Assembly (NCBI RefSeq): GCF_018129995.1
Contig: NZ_JAFCKS010000001.1
Span: 1,461,001-1,525,000 of the forward strand
Length of the DNA: 64,000 nucleotides
DNA from: Bradyrhizobium sp. SZCCT0153
GTDB taxonomy: Bacteria; Pseudomonadota; Alphaproteobacteria; Rhizobiales; Xanthobacteraceae
Reading direction: 5' to 3'
Shown here: positions 24,748 through 34,115 of the stretch, one piece after another
Numbering within the stretch: the first letter of the stretch is position 1
Layout of the letters: the number at the start of each line of letters is the position of its first letter
Translations under genes and position numbers: made by a program
Notes under the pieces: model-generated
Database searches by the model: none
What the model saw: only the letters and a program-made list of their open reading frames with translations
Told to the model about the DNA's origin: nothing

Positions 24748-26145
24748 ATGAGCGCCAATCTGTCTGCAGTCTTGTATCTCGTGGCGGGTGTGCTGTTCAT
24801 CCTGTCGCTGCGAGGTTTGTCGAGCCCGGCCACGTCGCGCCAGGGCAATTTGTTCGGCATGATCGGCATGGCGATCGCGGTCGCCACCACCCTTGCCAAC
24901 CATCCGCCGGCGGATGGCCTTGCCTGGCTTCTCGTCATCGTCGGCATCGCGATCGGCGGTGGCATTGGTGCGGTCGTTGCGCGCCGCGTGCCGATGACCT
25001 CGATGCCGGAACTGGTCGCCGCCTTCCACTCGCTGGTCGGCATGGCCGCGGTGCTGGTCGCCGCCGGCGCGTTCTACGCGCCCGAGGCCTTCGATATCGG
25101 CAGCCCCGGCAACATCCATCCGCAGAGCCTGGTCGAGATGTCGCTCGGCGTCGCCATCGGCGCGCTGACCTTCACCGGCTCGGTGATCGCGTTCCTGAAG
25201 CTGTCCGCGCGCATGAGCGGTGCGCCGATCATCCTACCGTTCCGCCATGTCATCAACATCGCGCTTGCCGTGGCCCTGGTGGTCTTCATCGTCGGCCTCG
25301 TGCTGACCGGCAGCGCAGTGGACTTCTGGCTGATCGTCATCATCGCGCTGGCGCTCGGCGTGCTCATGATCATCCCGATCGGCGGCGCCGACATGCCGGT
25401 CGTGATCTCGATGCTGAACTCCTACTCCGGCTGGGCCGCGGCCGGCATCGGCTTCACCCTCGGCAATTCCGCGCTGATCATCACCGGCGCGCTGGTGGGC
25501 TCGTCCGGTGCGATCCTGTCCTACATCATGTGCCACGCGATGAACCGGTCCTTCATCTCGGTCATCCTCGGCGGCTTCGGCGGCGAGACCGCCGCAGCGG
25601 GCGGGGCTACGGGCGAGCAGAAGCCCGCCAAGCTCGGCTCGGCGGACGACGCGGCCTTCATCATGAAGAACGCGCAGAAGGTCATCATCGTGCCCGGCTA
25701 CGGCATGGCGGTGGCGCAAGCCCAGCATGCGCTGCGCGAAATGGGCGACATCCTGAAGAAGGAAGGCGTCGAGGTGAAGTACGCCATTCACCCGGTCGCC
25801 GGCCGCATGCCCGGCCATATGAACGTGCTGCTGGCCGAAGCCAATGTGCCCTACGACGAGGTGTTCGAGCTCGAGGACATCAACTCCGAATTCGCGCAGG
25901 CCGACATCGCCTTCGTGATCGGCGCCAACGACGTCACCAATCCGGCGGCCGAGGAGGACAAGACCTCGCCGATCTACGGCATGCCCGTGCTCCAGGTCTG
26001 GAAGGCCGGCACCGTGATGTTCATCAAGCGCTCGCTGGCCTCGGGTTACGCCGGCATCGACAATCCGCTGTTCTATCGCGACAACACCATGATGCTGCTC
26101 GGCGACGCCAAGAAGGTCACCGAGAACATCGTCAAGGCGATGTAG
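24748..26145 (+). CDS. pntB: NAD(P) transhydrogenase subunit beta
   Basis: 465 residues. The first 270 residues hold about nine membrane helices of domain II, including IALALGVLMIIPIGGADMPV and LNSYSGWAAAGIGFTLGN. The C-terminal 180 residues are NADP(H)-binding domain III: VIIVPGYGMAVAQAQHALRE, HPVAGRMPGHMNVLLAEA, FVIGANDVTNPAA and FIKRSLASGYAGIDNPLF. All subunits are intact, so the enzyme should be functional. It is the last gene of the pnt operon. Confidence 0.98.
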   Translation: MSANLSAVLYLVAGVLFILSLRGLSSPATSRQGNLFGMIGMAIAVATTLANHPPADGLAWLLVIVGIAIGGGIGAVVARRVPMTSMPELVAAFHSLVGMAAVLVAAGAFYAPEAFDIGSPGNIHPQSLVEMSLGVAIGALTFTGSVIAFLKLSARMSGAPIILPFRHVINIALAVALVVFIVGLVLTGSAVDFWLIVIIALALGVLMIIPIGGADMPVVISMLNSYSGWAAAGIGFTLGNSALIITGALVGSSGAILSYIMCHAMNRSFISVILGGFGGETAAAGGATGEQKPAKLGSADDAAFIMKNAQKVIIVPGYGMAVAQAQHALREMGDILKKEGVEVKYAIHPVAGRMPGHMNVLLAEANVPYDEVFELEDINSEFAQADIAFVIGANDVTNPAAEEDKTSPIYGMPVLQVWKAGTVMFIKRSLASGYAGIDNPLFYRDNTMMLLGDAKKVTENIVKAM

Positions 26146-26297
26146 CGCCAGCGCGTCGCATGGCACGCCGCTCACGAGGCGGCGTGCGGCTGGGGTGACG
26201 TTCCAGCGAGACTCCAGCCCGATGTCATGTGGCCCGATGTCATGAAATGGCTGCGGAGCGGTGCCAAGTCCTGAACCGGGGACCGGGCCGCATCGTC

Positions 26298-26803
26298 ATG
26301 ACCATGGTCAAGTGGATCACCATCCTGCTCGTGACCGGCTATTGCGCCGGTCTTCTCGTGCTGTATGTCAGGCAGCGCGGGATGCTGTTTCCGATCCCGC
26401 CCGTCGCACCGCGCGCTACGCGGCGGAACGAATCGTCGCCTGGGGCTTTTCGCTCGGGACGGGCGTGGCAGTCGCGATCGCCTCGGAGCATCTCGCTGGA
26501 AAACTCATCCTGGAAGCTCCCTATACGTCGACGGTCGACGTTGCAGCTTTGACGTTCTGGTTCGTTCCGGTCCGCCTGCTGATGCGCGATCCATTCCACT
26601 CCGACGACCGCATCGCGCGCGTCACTGTGCCGCTATTGGTCATGCATGGCACCAATGACCTTGCCATTTCGATCGTGTTCGGAGAGCGTCGGTTCGCGCT
26701 CGCGCATGAACCGAAGCAGTTCGTTCGCTTTGCGGGCGGCGGACACGACAATCTCGATGCTTTCGGTGCGATCGAAAAGGCGAGGCGCTTCATTGCTTCC
26801 TAG
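26298..26803 (+). pseudogene. alpha/beta hydrolase with internal deletion and frame change
   Basis: ATG 26298 opens a frame with an N-terminal membrane anchor (WITILLVTGYCAGLLVLYV) and RGMLFPIPPVA, the usual start of membrane-anchored alpha/beta hydrolases. Soon after, at about 26410, homologous-looking sequence continues in another frame with TARYAAERIVAWGFSLGTGV, which holds the nucleophile Ser, then HGTND (acid) and GGGHDN (His). The roughly 100 residues that normally lie between these parts are missing, and the frames do not join. It is therefore a deletion derivative; an intact catalytic triad remains, but without the N-terminal core strands. Confidence 0.72.
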
Positions 26804-28238
26804 ACGGCCTGTTGTTTGGCGCGGGACCGGTTTGATCACCGCGATCCTTGTCGTGCTGCTGCCGCAGCACGCATGGGCGGCGACCGGGCTCGACGGCGCG
26901 GCGATGCGTTGGCCCTACGCGCTGCCGTTTGCCGGCCTGCTGCTGTCGATCGCGCTCGGGCCGCTTTTGTTTGCAAAATTCTGGCACCATCATTACGGCA
27001 AGATCGCCGCGGCCTGGTCGCTGCTGGCACTGGCCTTGCTCGTCATCCTTGCCGGGAGCATGGCGACGCTGGCCGCGCTCGTTCACGCCATGCTCGCCGA
27101 ATATCTCGGCTTCATCGTGTTGTTGTTCTCGCTCTATGTCGTGGCAGGGGGCATCCTCGTCACGGGCGACATCAAGGCGACGCCGGCGGCGAATGCCGGC
27201 ATCCTCGCGCTCGGCACGCTGATGGCGAGCATCGTCGGCACCACGGGGGCGGCCATGATCCTGATCCGCCCCTTGATCCGCGCCAACCGGCCACGGCGCC
27301 ACAACGCCCACGTCGTCATCTTCTTCATCATCCTGGTCGCCAATGTCGGCGGCGCGCTGAGCCCGCTCGGCGATCCTCCGCTGTTCGTCGGCTTTCTGCA
27401 CGGCATCGACTTCTTCTGGACCACGCGGACCATCTGGCTGCAGACGGCGATCGTCGCCGGACTGCTGCTGGCGATCTTCGTCGCCGTCGACGTCTGGCAC
27501 TTCCGCAGCGAGCCGCCGCCGGGCGATACAGGTCCCACCAAGCCGGTCCGAATCCGCGGCCTCGTCAACCTGGTGCTGATCGCAGCCATCGTGGCGAGCC
27601 TCTTGGCCTCGGCGATGTGGAAGCCCGGCGTCGCCTTCGACGTTCTCGGAACCACGATGGAGCTGGAAGACATCGCCCGCAACGCGGCGCTGCTGGCCAT
27701 TGCGGCCCTGTCGGTGTGGCTGACGCCGGAGGAGCACCGGCAGGCCAACGGCTTCACCTGGGAGCCGATCCGCGAAGTCGCGAAACTGTTCGCCGGCATC
27801 TTTGTCGCGATCATCCCGGTCATTGCGATGCTCGATGCCGGCCATCACGGCGCGTTTGCCTGGCTGTTGTCGGCCGTGACCGCGCCGGACGGCACGCCGC
27901 GCGAGGTTGCCTATTTCTGGTTCACCGGCCTGATGTCGGCGTTCCTCGACAATGCGCCGACCTATCTGTTGTTCTTCGAACTCGCCGGAGGCGACCCGCA
28001 AGTGCTGATGCATCAGCTTTCGGGCACGCTCGCCTCCATCTCCATGGGCGCGGTCTATATGGGCGCGCTCACCTATATCGGTAATGCGCCGAACTTCATG
28101 GTGAGCAGCATCGCCAGCGAGAACGGCATCGAGATGCCGAGCTTTTTCGGCTATCTCCTGCGCGCCGGTGCCGTGCTGATCCCGCTGTTCCTGCTGCTGA
28201 CGCTGCTGCCGGTCGCGCCGATCCTGCACTGGCATTGA
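26793..28238 (+). CDS. NhaD-like sodium:proton antiporter family membrane protein
   Basis: About 481 residues with 11-13 membrane helices. The exact start is unsettled: I give the TTG at 26793, which overlaps the hydrolase pseudogene by 11 bp, but a TTG at 26832 just ahead of LITAILVVLLPQHAWAATG or the ATG at 26904 are alternatives. Diagnostic stretches are MASIVGTTGAAMILIRPLIR, FIILVANVGGALSPLGDPPL, and GLMSAFLDNAPTYLLFFELA. These are repeated half-motifs of the ion transporter superfamily (NhaD/CitMHS-like). It probably exchanges a cation or carboxylate for protons; the substrate is not shown by sequence. A strong terminator follows. Confidence 0.82.
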   Translation: MLPRRPVVWRGTGLITAILVVLLPQHAWAATGLDGAAMRWPYALPFAGLLLSIALGPLLFAKFWHHHYGKIAAAWSLLALALLVILAGSMATLAALVHAMLAEYLGFIVLLFSLYVVAGGILVTGDIKATPAANAGILALGTLMASIVGTTGAAMILIRPLIRANRPRRHNAHVVIFFIILVANVGGALSPLGDPPLFVGFLHGIDFFWTTRTIWLQTAIVAGLLLAIFVAVDVWHFRSEPPPGDTGPTKPVRIRGLVNLVLIAAIVASLLASAMWKPGVAFDVLGTTMELEDIARNAALLAIAALSVWLTPEEHRQANGFTWEPIREVAKLFAGIFVAIIPVIAMLDAGHHGAFAWLLSAVTAPDGTPREVAYFWFTGLMSAFLDNAPTYLLFFELAGGDPQVLMHQLSGTLASISMGAVYMGALTYIGNAPNFMVSSIASENGIEMPSFFGYLLRAGAVLIPLFLLLTLLPVAPILHWH

Positions 28239-28264
28239 ATCTGCCGCCCGATTTGCTACTGCTC

Positions 28265-28306
28265 GGCTGAGGTGTGATGAACTTTCATCGCACCTCAGCC
28301 TTTTTC
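28265..28306 (+). terminator. Rho-independent terminator of the NhaD-like gene (also left half of repeat copy 2)
   Basis: Sixteen-bp inverted repeat (28265-28280 with 28285-28300, one G-U pair) followed by TTTTTC, 27 bp after the stop codon. Confidence 0.88.
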
Positions 28307-28358
28307 GATCGAGCATGATCTTTTCGGAAAACCGCGGCACACGTTTCCGGGTCATGCT
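28265..28358 (+). repeat. composite palindromic element, copy 2 (diverged)
   Basis: The terminator-like hairpin at 28265-28300 occupies the first-module place. It is followed by a second hairpin starting GAGCATGATC (28311) and ending GTCATGCT (28358), with inner GGAAAA/TTTCC arms as in copies 1 and 4. Confidence 0.72.
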
Positions 28359-28379
28359 GGACATAATTGGAGCCGATGG

Positions 28380-29477
28380 ATGAGCGCGCATGATCCGATG
28401 CCCCGGTCGGCCTGGGTCTTTCCGGCACTGGCCGTGCTGCTGTTCGCGGCCGTCAGCGCCACGGGCTACGTGTTCACGCTGTCGTTCGGCGGGCTCGTCT
28501 TCGCCCTCGTGCTCCTGGTCATCCTGTTCGGCACGGTTTTCGCCGCGGTTCATCATGCCGAAGTGATCGCCGAACGGGTCGGCGAGCCCTATGGCACCCT
28601 GGTGCTGACGCTCTCGGTGACCATCATCGAGGTGGCGCTGATCACCACGATCATGCTGGGCGACAAGCCTGCCCCGGCACTGGCGCGCGACACCGTGTTC
28701 GCCGTGGTCATGATCGTTTGCAATGGCCTCGTCGGGCTGTGCATCTTCATCGGCGGCCTGCGCTATCGCGAGCAGGGTTTTCAGCTCTCGGGGGCCAACG
28801 TCTATCTCAGCGTGCTGTTCGCGCTCGCGACCATCACCCTGATCATGCCGAACTACACGACCACCACGCCGGGCCCGGTCTATTCGGCGGTTCAGCTCGG
28901 CTTCGTCGACGTGGTCACGCTCGCGCTGTATGGGGTGTTTCTCTACACCCAGACCGTGCTGCACAAGGATTACTTCGTCCACGAACGGGCGGATGGTGGG
29001 AGCGGCGAGGCGCATCCGTCGGGCCGGACCCTGGTGCTCAGCGTCGTGCTGCTGCTGATTGCGCTGCTGGCGGTCGTGCTGCTGGCCAAGAAATTCTCCC
29101 TGGTGGTCGACGCCGTCGCGGCCAGGATCGGCGCGCCGCCTGCCTTTGCCGGACTTCTGGTCGCGCTCCTGATCCTGATGCCGGAAGGCGTCGCAGCGGT
29201 CTCGGCGGCCCGCAAGAACGACCTCCAGAAGAGCATCAATCTCGCGCTCGGCTCGTCGCTGGCGACGATCGGGCTGACCATCCCGGCCGTCGGCGTCGCC
29301 ACCTACGCGCTCGACAAGGAGCTCGAGCTCGGCCTCAGCGACCAGGGCAGTGTGCTTTTGCTCCTGACTTTCTTCCTGAGCATGCTGACCTTCGGTACAG
29401 GCAGGACCAATGTCCTGTTCGGGCTGGTCCATATGGTGGTATTTGCCGTCTACGTGTTCATGGTTTTCGTGCCCTAA
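28380..29477 (+). CDS. calcium/sodium:proton antiporter, ChaA/CaCA family
   Basis: 365 residues with about 11 membrane helices in two repeats. The first alpha repeat carries VHHAEVIAERVGEPYGTLVL, then SVTIIEVALITTIMLG with the ion-binding Glu. The second carries LLVALLILMPEGVAAVSAARKNDLQKS with its Glu, plus INLALGSSLATIGLTIPAVG. The ChaA branch exports Ca2+, Na+ or K+ in exchange for protons. It lies downstream of the NhaD-like antiporter, but a terminator between them means independent transcription. Its TAA stop is inside the next palindromic element. Confidence 0.9.
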   Translation: MSAHDPMPRSAWVFPALAVLLFAAVSATGYVFTLSFGGLVFALVLLVILFGTVFAAVHHAEVIAERVGEPYGTLVLTLSVTIIEVALITTIMLGDKPAPALARDTVFAVVMIVCNGLVGLCIFIGGLRYREQGFQLSGANVYLSVLFALATITLIMPNYTTTTPGPVYSAVQLGFVDVVTLALYGVFLYTQTVLHKDYFVHERADGGSGEAHPSGRTLVLSVVLLLIALLAVVLLAKKFSLVVDAVAARIGAPPAFAGLLVALLILMPEGVAAVSAARKNDLQKSINLALGSSLATIGLTIPAVGVATYALDKELELGLSDQGSVLLLLTFFLSMLTFGTGRTNVLFGLVHMVVFAVYVFMVFVP

Positions 29478-29545
29478 AGCGCGGTCGCGCTTTAGGCTAT
29501 TGTCTGGGCATGATCTTTCCGGAAAACCTTCTTTCCGGATCCTGC
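29474..29545 (+). repeat. composite palindromic element, copy 3 (short)
   Basis: CTAAAGCGCG/CGCGCTTTAG (29474-29495) overlaps the stop codon of the antiporter gene. It is followed by a linker like that of copies 1 and 4, then GCATGATCTTTCCGG with an incomplete second hairpin ending near 29545. Confidence 0.8.
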
Positions 29546-29561
29546 CGTAAGGAGAGTTCCA

Positions 29562-29846
29562 ATGCTTGCCGCCAAGTCAGAGGTTCAGGTCGACAACGAG
29601 CAGGTTCGGGTGACCGAGTGGCGGCTTGCTCCGAACAGCGCCACCGGGCATCACACCCACGGCATGGACTACGTCATTGTTCCCGTGGTGGCGGGGGAGA
29701 TGACCATCGTGGCGCCCAATGGCGAGCGGTCCAGGGCTCAGCTCGCGGCTGGAAAATCCTACTTTCGCAAGGCCGGCGTCCAGCACGACGTGCTTAACGA
29801 AACCGCAACCGAGATCGTGTTCCTTGAGATCGAGCTGAAGCCGTAA
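29562..29846 (+). CDS. single-domain cupin protein
   Basis: 94 residues, one small beta barrel. Metal ligands typical of cupins are present in the first motif (GHHTHGMDYVIVPVVAGE), and the second motif is HDVLNETATEIVFLEIE with its His. Substrate and reaction are unknown; many such proteins bind small acids or sense metals. AAGGAGAGTTCC gives a good ribosome-binding site. It follows the short palindromic element and precedes the low-complexity protein on the same strand. Confidence 0.88.
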   Translation: MLAAKSEVQVDNEQVRVTEWRLAPNSATGHHTHGMDYVIVPVVAGEMTIVAPNGERSRAQLAAGKSYFRKAGVQHDVLNETATEIVFLEIELKP

Positions 29847-29938
29847 GTCCGGCGTTACCCTTTGCCATCGATCCGTCGCAGTTGATCCCTTACAATGCCC
29901 CAAAGTTCCCGCATCAGATCGCGCGGGGAGTGGCCGGA

Positions 29939-30883
29939 ATGCTGAAATACATCGCTAAAATCTCGATGGATATCTTCCCTTCGGTGCTCGCGACGATCAT
30001 CGGGGCGTACATCGTTAATCATTACATCAACGCCAAGCCGGCGGCGGATGCGCCCGCGGCCGTGATGGCGCCCGCCGATTCCGGCAAGAACGGCAAGCCC
30101 GCCGCTGTGGCCAACCTCCCGGCACCCGGCGTGAAGGCGAAAGGCATCTCCGAGAAGAGCATGATGGACAAGCCGGCGGCCGAGAAGGCTGCCGACCACT
30201 CGGGTGCTGAGCCCAAGACGGCTGATAAGTCCGCTGACAAGACGACCGAGAAGGCTATTGCGGACGTGGCACCGGCCGAGGCTGCCCCGCGCGGCAAGCC
30301 GTCCGCGCGCGAGAAGGCGCTCGCCAAGTCAACCCCGTCCGTCACTGCGCCTGCTCCCGCCGCCCCGGTGGTCGAGGCCAATTCGGCGGCTGCCGCTCCG
30401 GCCGCGACGCCCGACGCCAACGATCTCGTGCGTGCGGCGATCGAGCGCCTGCGCAAGTCGCCTGAGGGCAAAGCCGCCGAGGCCAAATCAACCGAGACCA
30501 AGTCGTCCGAGAAGGCCCCTGAGTTTGCGGTCCGGGACGCGGCCCGCACCCCGGAGGCGCCGCGTGTCGTGGCGACGGAGCCGTCCATGGTGCGCCCCTT
30601 GCCACCGCCGATCACGGTCTCGACCCCCGCACCTGAGGCCTATGGCAATAACGACTCGTCGCAGGCACCCCCCCCTTACACGGCCTCGGTCGGCGGCGAG
30701 AACCCGAATCGGCTGACGCCGCCGGCTGACATTCCCGTCCCGATGATCGCACCGCCGCTGGATCTGCGCGCCGATGCCGGCGCGTCCATGCCGAGGCCGA
30801 AGACCAATGTCGCCGACGACATGCTGTCGGGCGTCAAGTCCATGTTCCATTCCGTTCTGCCGAAGAGCGTCACCCCGGATTAA
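29939..30883 (+). CDS. membrane-anchored Ala/Pro/Lys-rich protein of unknown function
   Basis: 314 residues from ATG 29939 (GGGGAGTGGCCGGA upstream); an in-frame TTG at 29882 is less likely. One N-terminal helix (MDIFPSVLATIIGAYIVNHYI) anchors it. The rest is low-complexity and highly charged (AADAPAAVMAPADSG, SADKTTEKAIADVAPAEAA), ending in a Pro-rich stretch (PLPPPITVSTPAP). Only DANDLVRAAIERLRKSPEG and the last 30 residues look foldable. No family recognised. Its end is 26 bp from the convergent TPR lipoprotein. Confidence 0.75.
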   Translation: MLKYIAKISMDIFPSVLATIIGAYIVNHYINAKPAADAPAAVMAPADSGKNGKPAAVANLPAPGVKAKGISEKSMMDKPAAEKAADHSGAEPKTADKSADKTTEKAIADVAPAEAAPRGKPSAREKALAKSTPSVTAPAPAAPVVEANSAAAAPAATPDANDLVRAAIERLRKSPEGKAAEAKSTETKSSEKAPEFAVRDAARTPEAPRVVATEPSMVRPLPPPITVSTPAPEAYGNNDSSQAPPPYTASVGGENPNRLTPPADIPVPMIAPPLDLRADAGASMPRPKTNVADDMLSGVKSMFHSVLPKSVTPD

Positions 30884-30909
30884 GACGGCGCAGGCGCTGC
30901 GCCAAGTCG

Positions 30910-31560
30910 TCAGCCGCCGACGCGGGCGAGGCCGCTGCGCGCGGTGTCGTCGCGCGGTCGGAGCGAGACTGCCTTGGTGTAGGACGCGGCCGCCTTGGTC
31001 CTGTCGCCCAGCCGTTCATAGGCCTGTCCGCGCGTGGTCCAGACCTGGGCATTGAGCGGATCGGCCTCGGAGGCCTCATCGAGATCGGCCGCGGCCTCCT
31101 TGACCTTGCCGAGGGCGAGGTAGCTGGTGGCGCGCCCGAGCAGCGGCTCCACCTTCTGCGGGTTGAGCCCGCTCGCCGCGCTGAAATCGGCGATCGCGAA
31201 GTCGTGCTGGTTGCTGCCCTGATAGATCAGGGCGCGACCATAGAGCGCCTGCGCATTGTAGGGATCGAGCCCGACCGCGCGATTGAACTCATCGAGCGCC
31301 GCCGCCGTCTCGCCGGACTTTGCCAGGGCCTGGGCCTTTGCCGTAAGGGCCTGGGCTTCGCTGACGTTGCCAGGGCTGACGGCGCTCTCGGCGGTGGCGG
31401 CCGCCTTGGGCGCCTCCTGTGGCTTGTCCTTCTCCGGCATCAGCGATCCCAGGTCGAAGGAGCAGCCGCACAGCACCATCCCCAACAAAGCCAGCACGAG
31501 CGGCGGCTGCCAGATCTGGCGTAACCGCGCCAAGCGGTGCTCGGGGAAAGGGGAGGCCAT
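30910..31560 (-). CDS. TPR-repeat lipoprotein
   Basis: 216 residues. The lipobox LCGC follows a hydrophobic segment (LVLALLGMVLCGC), so the mature protein should be a lipoprotein. Four tetratricopeptide-type helical pairs follow: AKSGETAAALDEFNRAVGLDP, HDFAIADFSAASGLNPQ, ATSYLALGKVKEAAADLDEA and YERLGDRTKAAASYTKAVSL. TPR lipoproteins act as scaffolds in envelope or pilus assembly; here no partner is evident. It is the second gene after rpsU on the minus strand, with a terminator between. Confidence 0.88.
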   Translation of the reverse strand: MASPFPEHRLARLRQIWQPPLVLALLGMVLCGCSFDLGSLMPEKDKPQEAPKAAATAESAVSPGNVSEAQALTAKAQALAKSGETAAALDEFNRAVGLDPYNAQALYGRALIYQGSNQHDFAIADFSAASGLNPQKVEPLLGRATSYLALGKVKEAAADLDEASEADPLNAQVWTTRGQAYERLGDRTKAAASYTKAVSLRPRDDTARSGLARVGG

Positions 31561-31620
31561 CTACGGTTCGCTCGCGCTCGTGCCGCATCGGTAGTGCCCT
31601 GTCCCAGAAAGGCACCCCTC

Positions 31621-31652
31621 ACAAAACAATAACGCGGGCCTGGGGCCCGCGT
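31621..31652 (-). terminator. Rho-independent terminator of rpsU
   Basis: Nine-bp perfect stem ACGCGGGCC (31632-31640) with 31644-31652. On the minus strand it is followed by TATTGTTTTGT. Confidence 0.85.
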
Positions 31653-31686
31653 CATCGAAAACTGAAGTCTTGCTAAACCCGGTAAA

Positions 31687-31989
31687 TCAGCGCGGTCCGC
31701 GCGGACCTGCACCTGCACCCGGGCCGCTACGACCACCGCGATCACCGCCGGGACCGGCGCCGAACACCGGCTTCGGCTTCATCGGCAGCAGGCCTTCGCG
31801 CTGGAGCTTCTTGCGGGCCAGCTTGCGTGCGCGACGCACGGCTTCGGCCTTTTCACGGGCCTTCTTCTCGGAGGGCTTTTCGTAGTGACCGCGGAGCTTC
31901 ATCTCGCGGAAAATACCCTCACGCTGCATCTTCTTCTTCAGCGCCTTGAGGGCTTGATCGACATTGTTATCGCGAACGAGAACCTGCAC
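31687..31989 (-). CDS. rpsU: 30S ribosomal protein S21, with Gly/Arg/Pro-rich C-terminal extension
   Basis: 100 residues. The S21 core is residues 1-70 ([40 protein letters not shown], basic helix ARKLARKKL). The family usually ends near 70; here a Gly/Arg/Pro-rich tail of about 30 residues follows ([20 protein letters not shown]), as in other Bradyrhizobium-type S21 proteins. It sits in the platform of the small subunit, near the anti-Shine-Dalgarno end of 16S rRNA. Single gene, followed by a strong terminator. Confidence 0.97.
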   Translation of the reverse strand: MQVLVRDNNVDQALKALKKKMQREGIFREMKLRGHYEKPSEKKAREKAEAVRRARKLARKKLQREGLLPMKPKPVFGAGPGGDRGGRSGPGAGAGPRGPR

Positions 31990-32249
31990 GCGGCATCCTC
32001 TTCAGTGGATCAGATTTGAATTCTGGTAAGTCAAAGGGGATGGCGAAACGCACAAGCCCTTAACCTTGAGGGCGCGGATGTATCAGACAAAACGTGGGAT
32101 GTCCACCGGCCAAGCGGGCTTTCGGGCCAAGTTCAGCCATTAAATGAGGCAAAAATAGCTCCGCGCGGCCCCGATTTGGGAGATTCGACGCCAAGGGTGG
32201 GGCCGTTTCCGGAGCTTCGTTCCGGAATCTTTGAAAGCAGGGGACGACC

Positions 32250-32972
32250 ATGGATATGAAAAAATACGCGGCCGAGGCTATCGGCACCTTCTGGCTCACA
32301 TTCGCAGGTTGCGGGAGCGCGGTGATCGCAGCCGGCTTTCCGCAGGTCGGCATCGGTCTGGTCGGTGTCTCCCTCGCATTCGGGCTGAGCGTGGTCACCA
32401 TGGCCTATGCGATCGGGCACATCTCCGGCTGCCATCTCAACCCGGCTGTCACCGTCGGTCTTGCGGCCGGCGGGCGTTTTCCGGCCGGACAGATCCTGCC
32501 TTATGTGATCGCGCAGGTGGCCGGCGCGATCGTGGCCGCGTGGCTCCTCTACATCATCGCAAGTGGAGCTCCCGGCTTCGACGTCACCAAGGGCTTTGCG
32601 TCCAACGGTTACGATGCCCATTCGCCCGGCCAGTACAGCATGATCGTGTGTTTCCTCACCGAGGTCGTGATGACCATGATGTTCCTGTTCATCATCATGG
32701 GCGCCACCCACGGCCGGGCGCCCGTGGGCTTCGCGCCGCTGGCGATCGGGCTCGCACTGGTGATGATCCATCTCGTCAGCATCCCCGTCACCAACACCTC
32801 GGTGAACCCGGCACGCAGCACCGGTCCCGCACTGTTCGTCGGCGGCTGGGCGACAGCGCAGCTCTGGCTGTTCTGGGTCGCGCCCCTGATCGGCGGCGCG
32901 CTGGGCGGGGCGATCTATCGCTGGCTCAGCGAGGAGCCCGCCGGCATCGTCGCGGGCGCAAAGACGGCGTGA
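32250..32972 (+). CDS. aqpZ: aquaporin Z
   Basis: 240 residues, six membrane helices and two half-helices. The two NPA boxes are [10 protein letters not shown] (NPAV) and [10 protein letters not shown] (NPAR), giving the standard water-selective pore; the Arg after the second NPA is the selectivity-filter Arg. The [19 protein letters not shown] start and [20 protein letters not shown] end are typical of AqpZ. It passes water across the inner membrane. A ribosome-binding site (GGGGAC) lies six bases before the ATG. It is a single gene with no partner. Confidence 0.97.
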   Translation: MDMKKYAAEAIGTFWLTFAGCGSAVIAAGFPQVGIGLVGVSLAFGLSVVTMAYAIGHISGCHLNPAVTVGLAAGGRFPAGQILPYVIAQVAGAIVAAWLLYIIASGAPGFDVTKGFASNGYDAHSPGQYSMIVCFLTEVVMTMMFLFIIMGATHGRAPVGFAPLAIGLALVMIHLVSIPVTNTSVNPARSTGPALFVGGWATAQLWLFWVAPLIGGALGGAIYRWLSEEPAGIVAGAKTA

Positions 32973-33008
32973 TTGCAAAGCGGGATCGCTGCATCTGCTG
33001 CGGTCCCG

Positions 33009-34115
33009 TTACTTGCCTTTCGTCGGCCTGACCTCGGTGACGTGGCCCATCTTGCGGCCGGGGCGCGGTGCACCCTTGCCGTAGATGTGCACCGTGGCGC
33101 CGGGCACGGACAGCCACTTGTCGTAGTCGTTGATCTCGTCGCCGATCAGATTGGTCATGGTGACCATTTCGCCATGGCGCACGGGCTTGCCGAGCGACCA
33201 GCCGGCGATGGCGCGGATGTGCTGCTCGAATTGCGAGACGGACGCGCCGTCAAGCGTCCAGTGTCCGGAATTGTGCACGCGCGGGGCGATCTCGTTGACC
33301 AGCACCTTCGGGCCGGTGCCATTGGCGAGCACGAACATCTCCACCGCGAGCACGCCGACATAGTCGAGCGCGCTGGCAATCTTGCCGGCGATGCTGCGCG
33401 CTTCTTCCGCAAGGGCGTCCGGTATGAGCGCGGGCGCGCGCGATATCTTCAGGATGTGGTCGCGGTGCTCGTTCTCGGTGACGTCGAAGCATTCGACCTG
33501 ACCCGTGGCCGAGCGCGCGGCGATCACGGAGATCTCGCGCTCGAACGGCACGAAGGCTTCCAGGATAGCCTGCTTGGTCCCGAGGCTGGTCCAGACCTTG
33601 GCGATGTCGTCGCCCTCGCGGATGATGGCCTGGCCCTTGCCATCGTAGCCGAAGCGGCGGGTCTTCAGCACGGCCGGGAGGCCGATCCGGACGATCGCCT
33701 CGCGCAACGACGCGACGGACGTGACGTCGGCATAGTCTGCGGTGCCGATGCCGAGCCGCGTCACGAAGTCCTTCTCCGCGAGCCGGTCCTGCGTGGTCTC
33801 CAGGACCTTGCGGTTGGGCAGCACCGGGCGGCGCGCGTCCAGCACCATCGCCGCCGCGGACGGCACGTTCTCGAATTCGTAGGTGATGACGTCGACGTCG
33901 TTCGCAAACAGCTCGAGTGCCTCGACATCGGCATATTCGGCGCAGGTCGCGTTCAGGACGACGTCGAAGGCCGGCGAGTCCGGATCGGGCGAGAACACCT
34001 GGCAGCGCAGGCCGAGCCGCGCCGCCGCCATGGCCAGCATCCGCCCCAATTGTCCGCCGCCGAGGATTCCGATGGTGTCGCCGGGTTTCAGCTTCACCTG
34101 CTTCGAGTCGGTCAC
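33009..34115 (-). CDS. purK: 5-(carboxyamino)imidazole ribonucleotide synthase
   Basis: 368 residues, ATP-grasp enzyme. It carboxylates aminoimidazole ribonucleotide with bicarbonate and ATP in purine synthesis. [20 protein letters not shown] starts the N-terminal domain, [15 protein letters not shown] and [18 protein letters not shown] belong to the ATP-grasp fold, and [20 protein letters not shown] is the metal-binding signature, with TNLIGDE in the C-terminal part. Its ATG overlaps the purE stop by four bases, so purE and purK are translationally coupled. Confidence 0.98.
   Translation of the reverse strand: MTDSKQVKLKPGDTIGILGGGQLGRMLAMAAARLGLRCQVFSPDPDSPAFDVVLNATCAEYADVEALELFANDVDVITYEFENVPSAAAMVLDARRPVLPNRKVLETTQDRLAEKDFVTRLGIGTADYADVTSVASLREAIVRIGLPAVLKTRRFGYDGKGQAIIREGDDIAKVWTSLGTKQAILEAFVPFEREISVIAARSATGQVECFDVTENEHRDHILKISRAPALIPDALAEEARSIAGKIASALDYVGVLAVEMFVLANGTGPKVLVNEIAPRVHNSGHWTLDGASVSQFEQHIRAIAGWSLGKPVRHGEMVTMTNLIGDEINDYDKWLSVPGATVHIYGKGAPRPGRKMGHVTEVRPTKGK

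Noticed and set aside
26790..29432. 880-codon open frame on the minus strand
   Set aside because: It is antisense to two clear antiporters; high GC at third positions keeps the opposite frame open. Its product is Arg/Asp/Gln-rich without domains.
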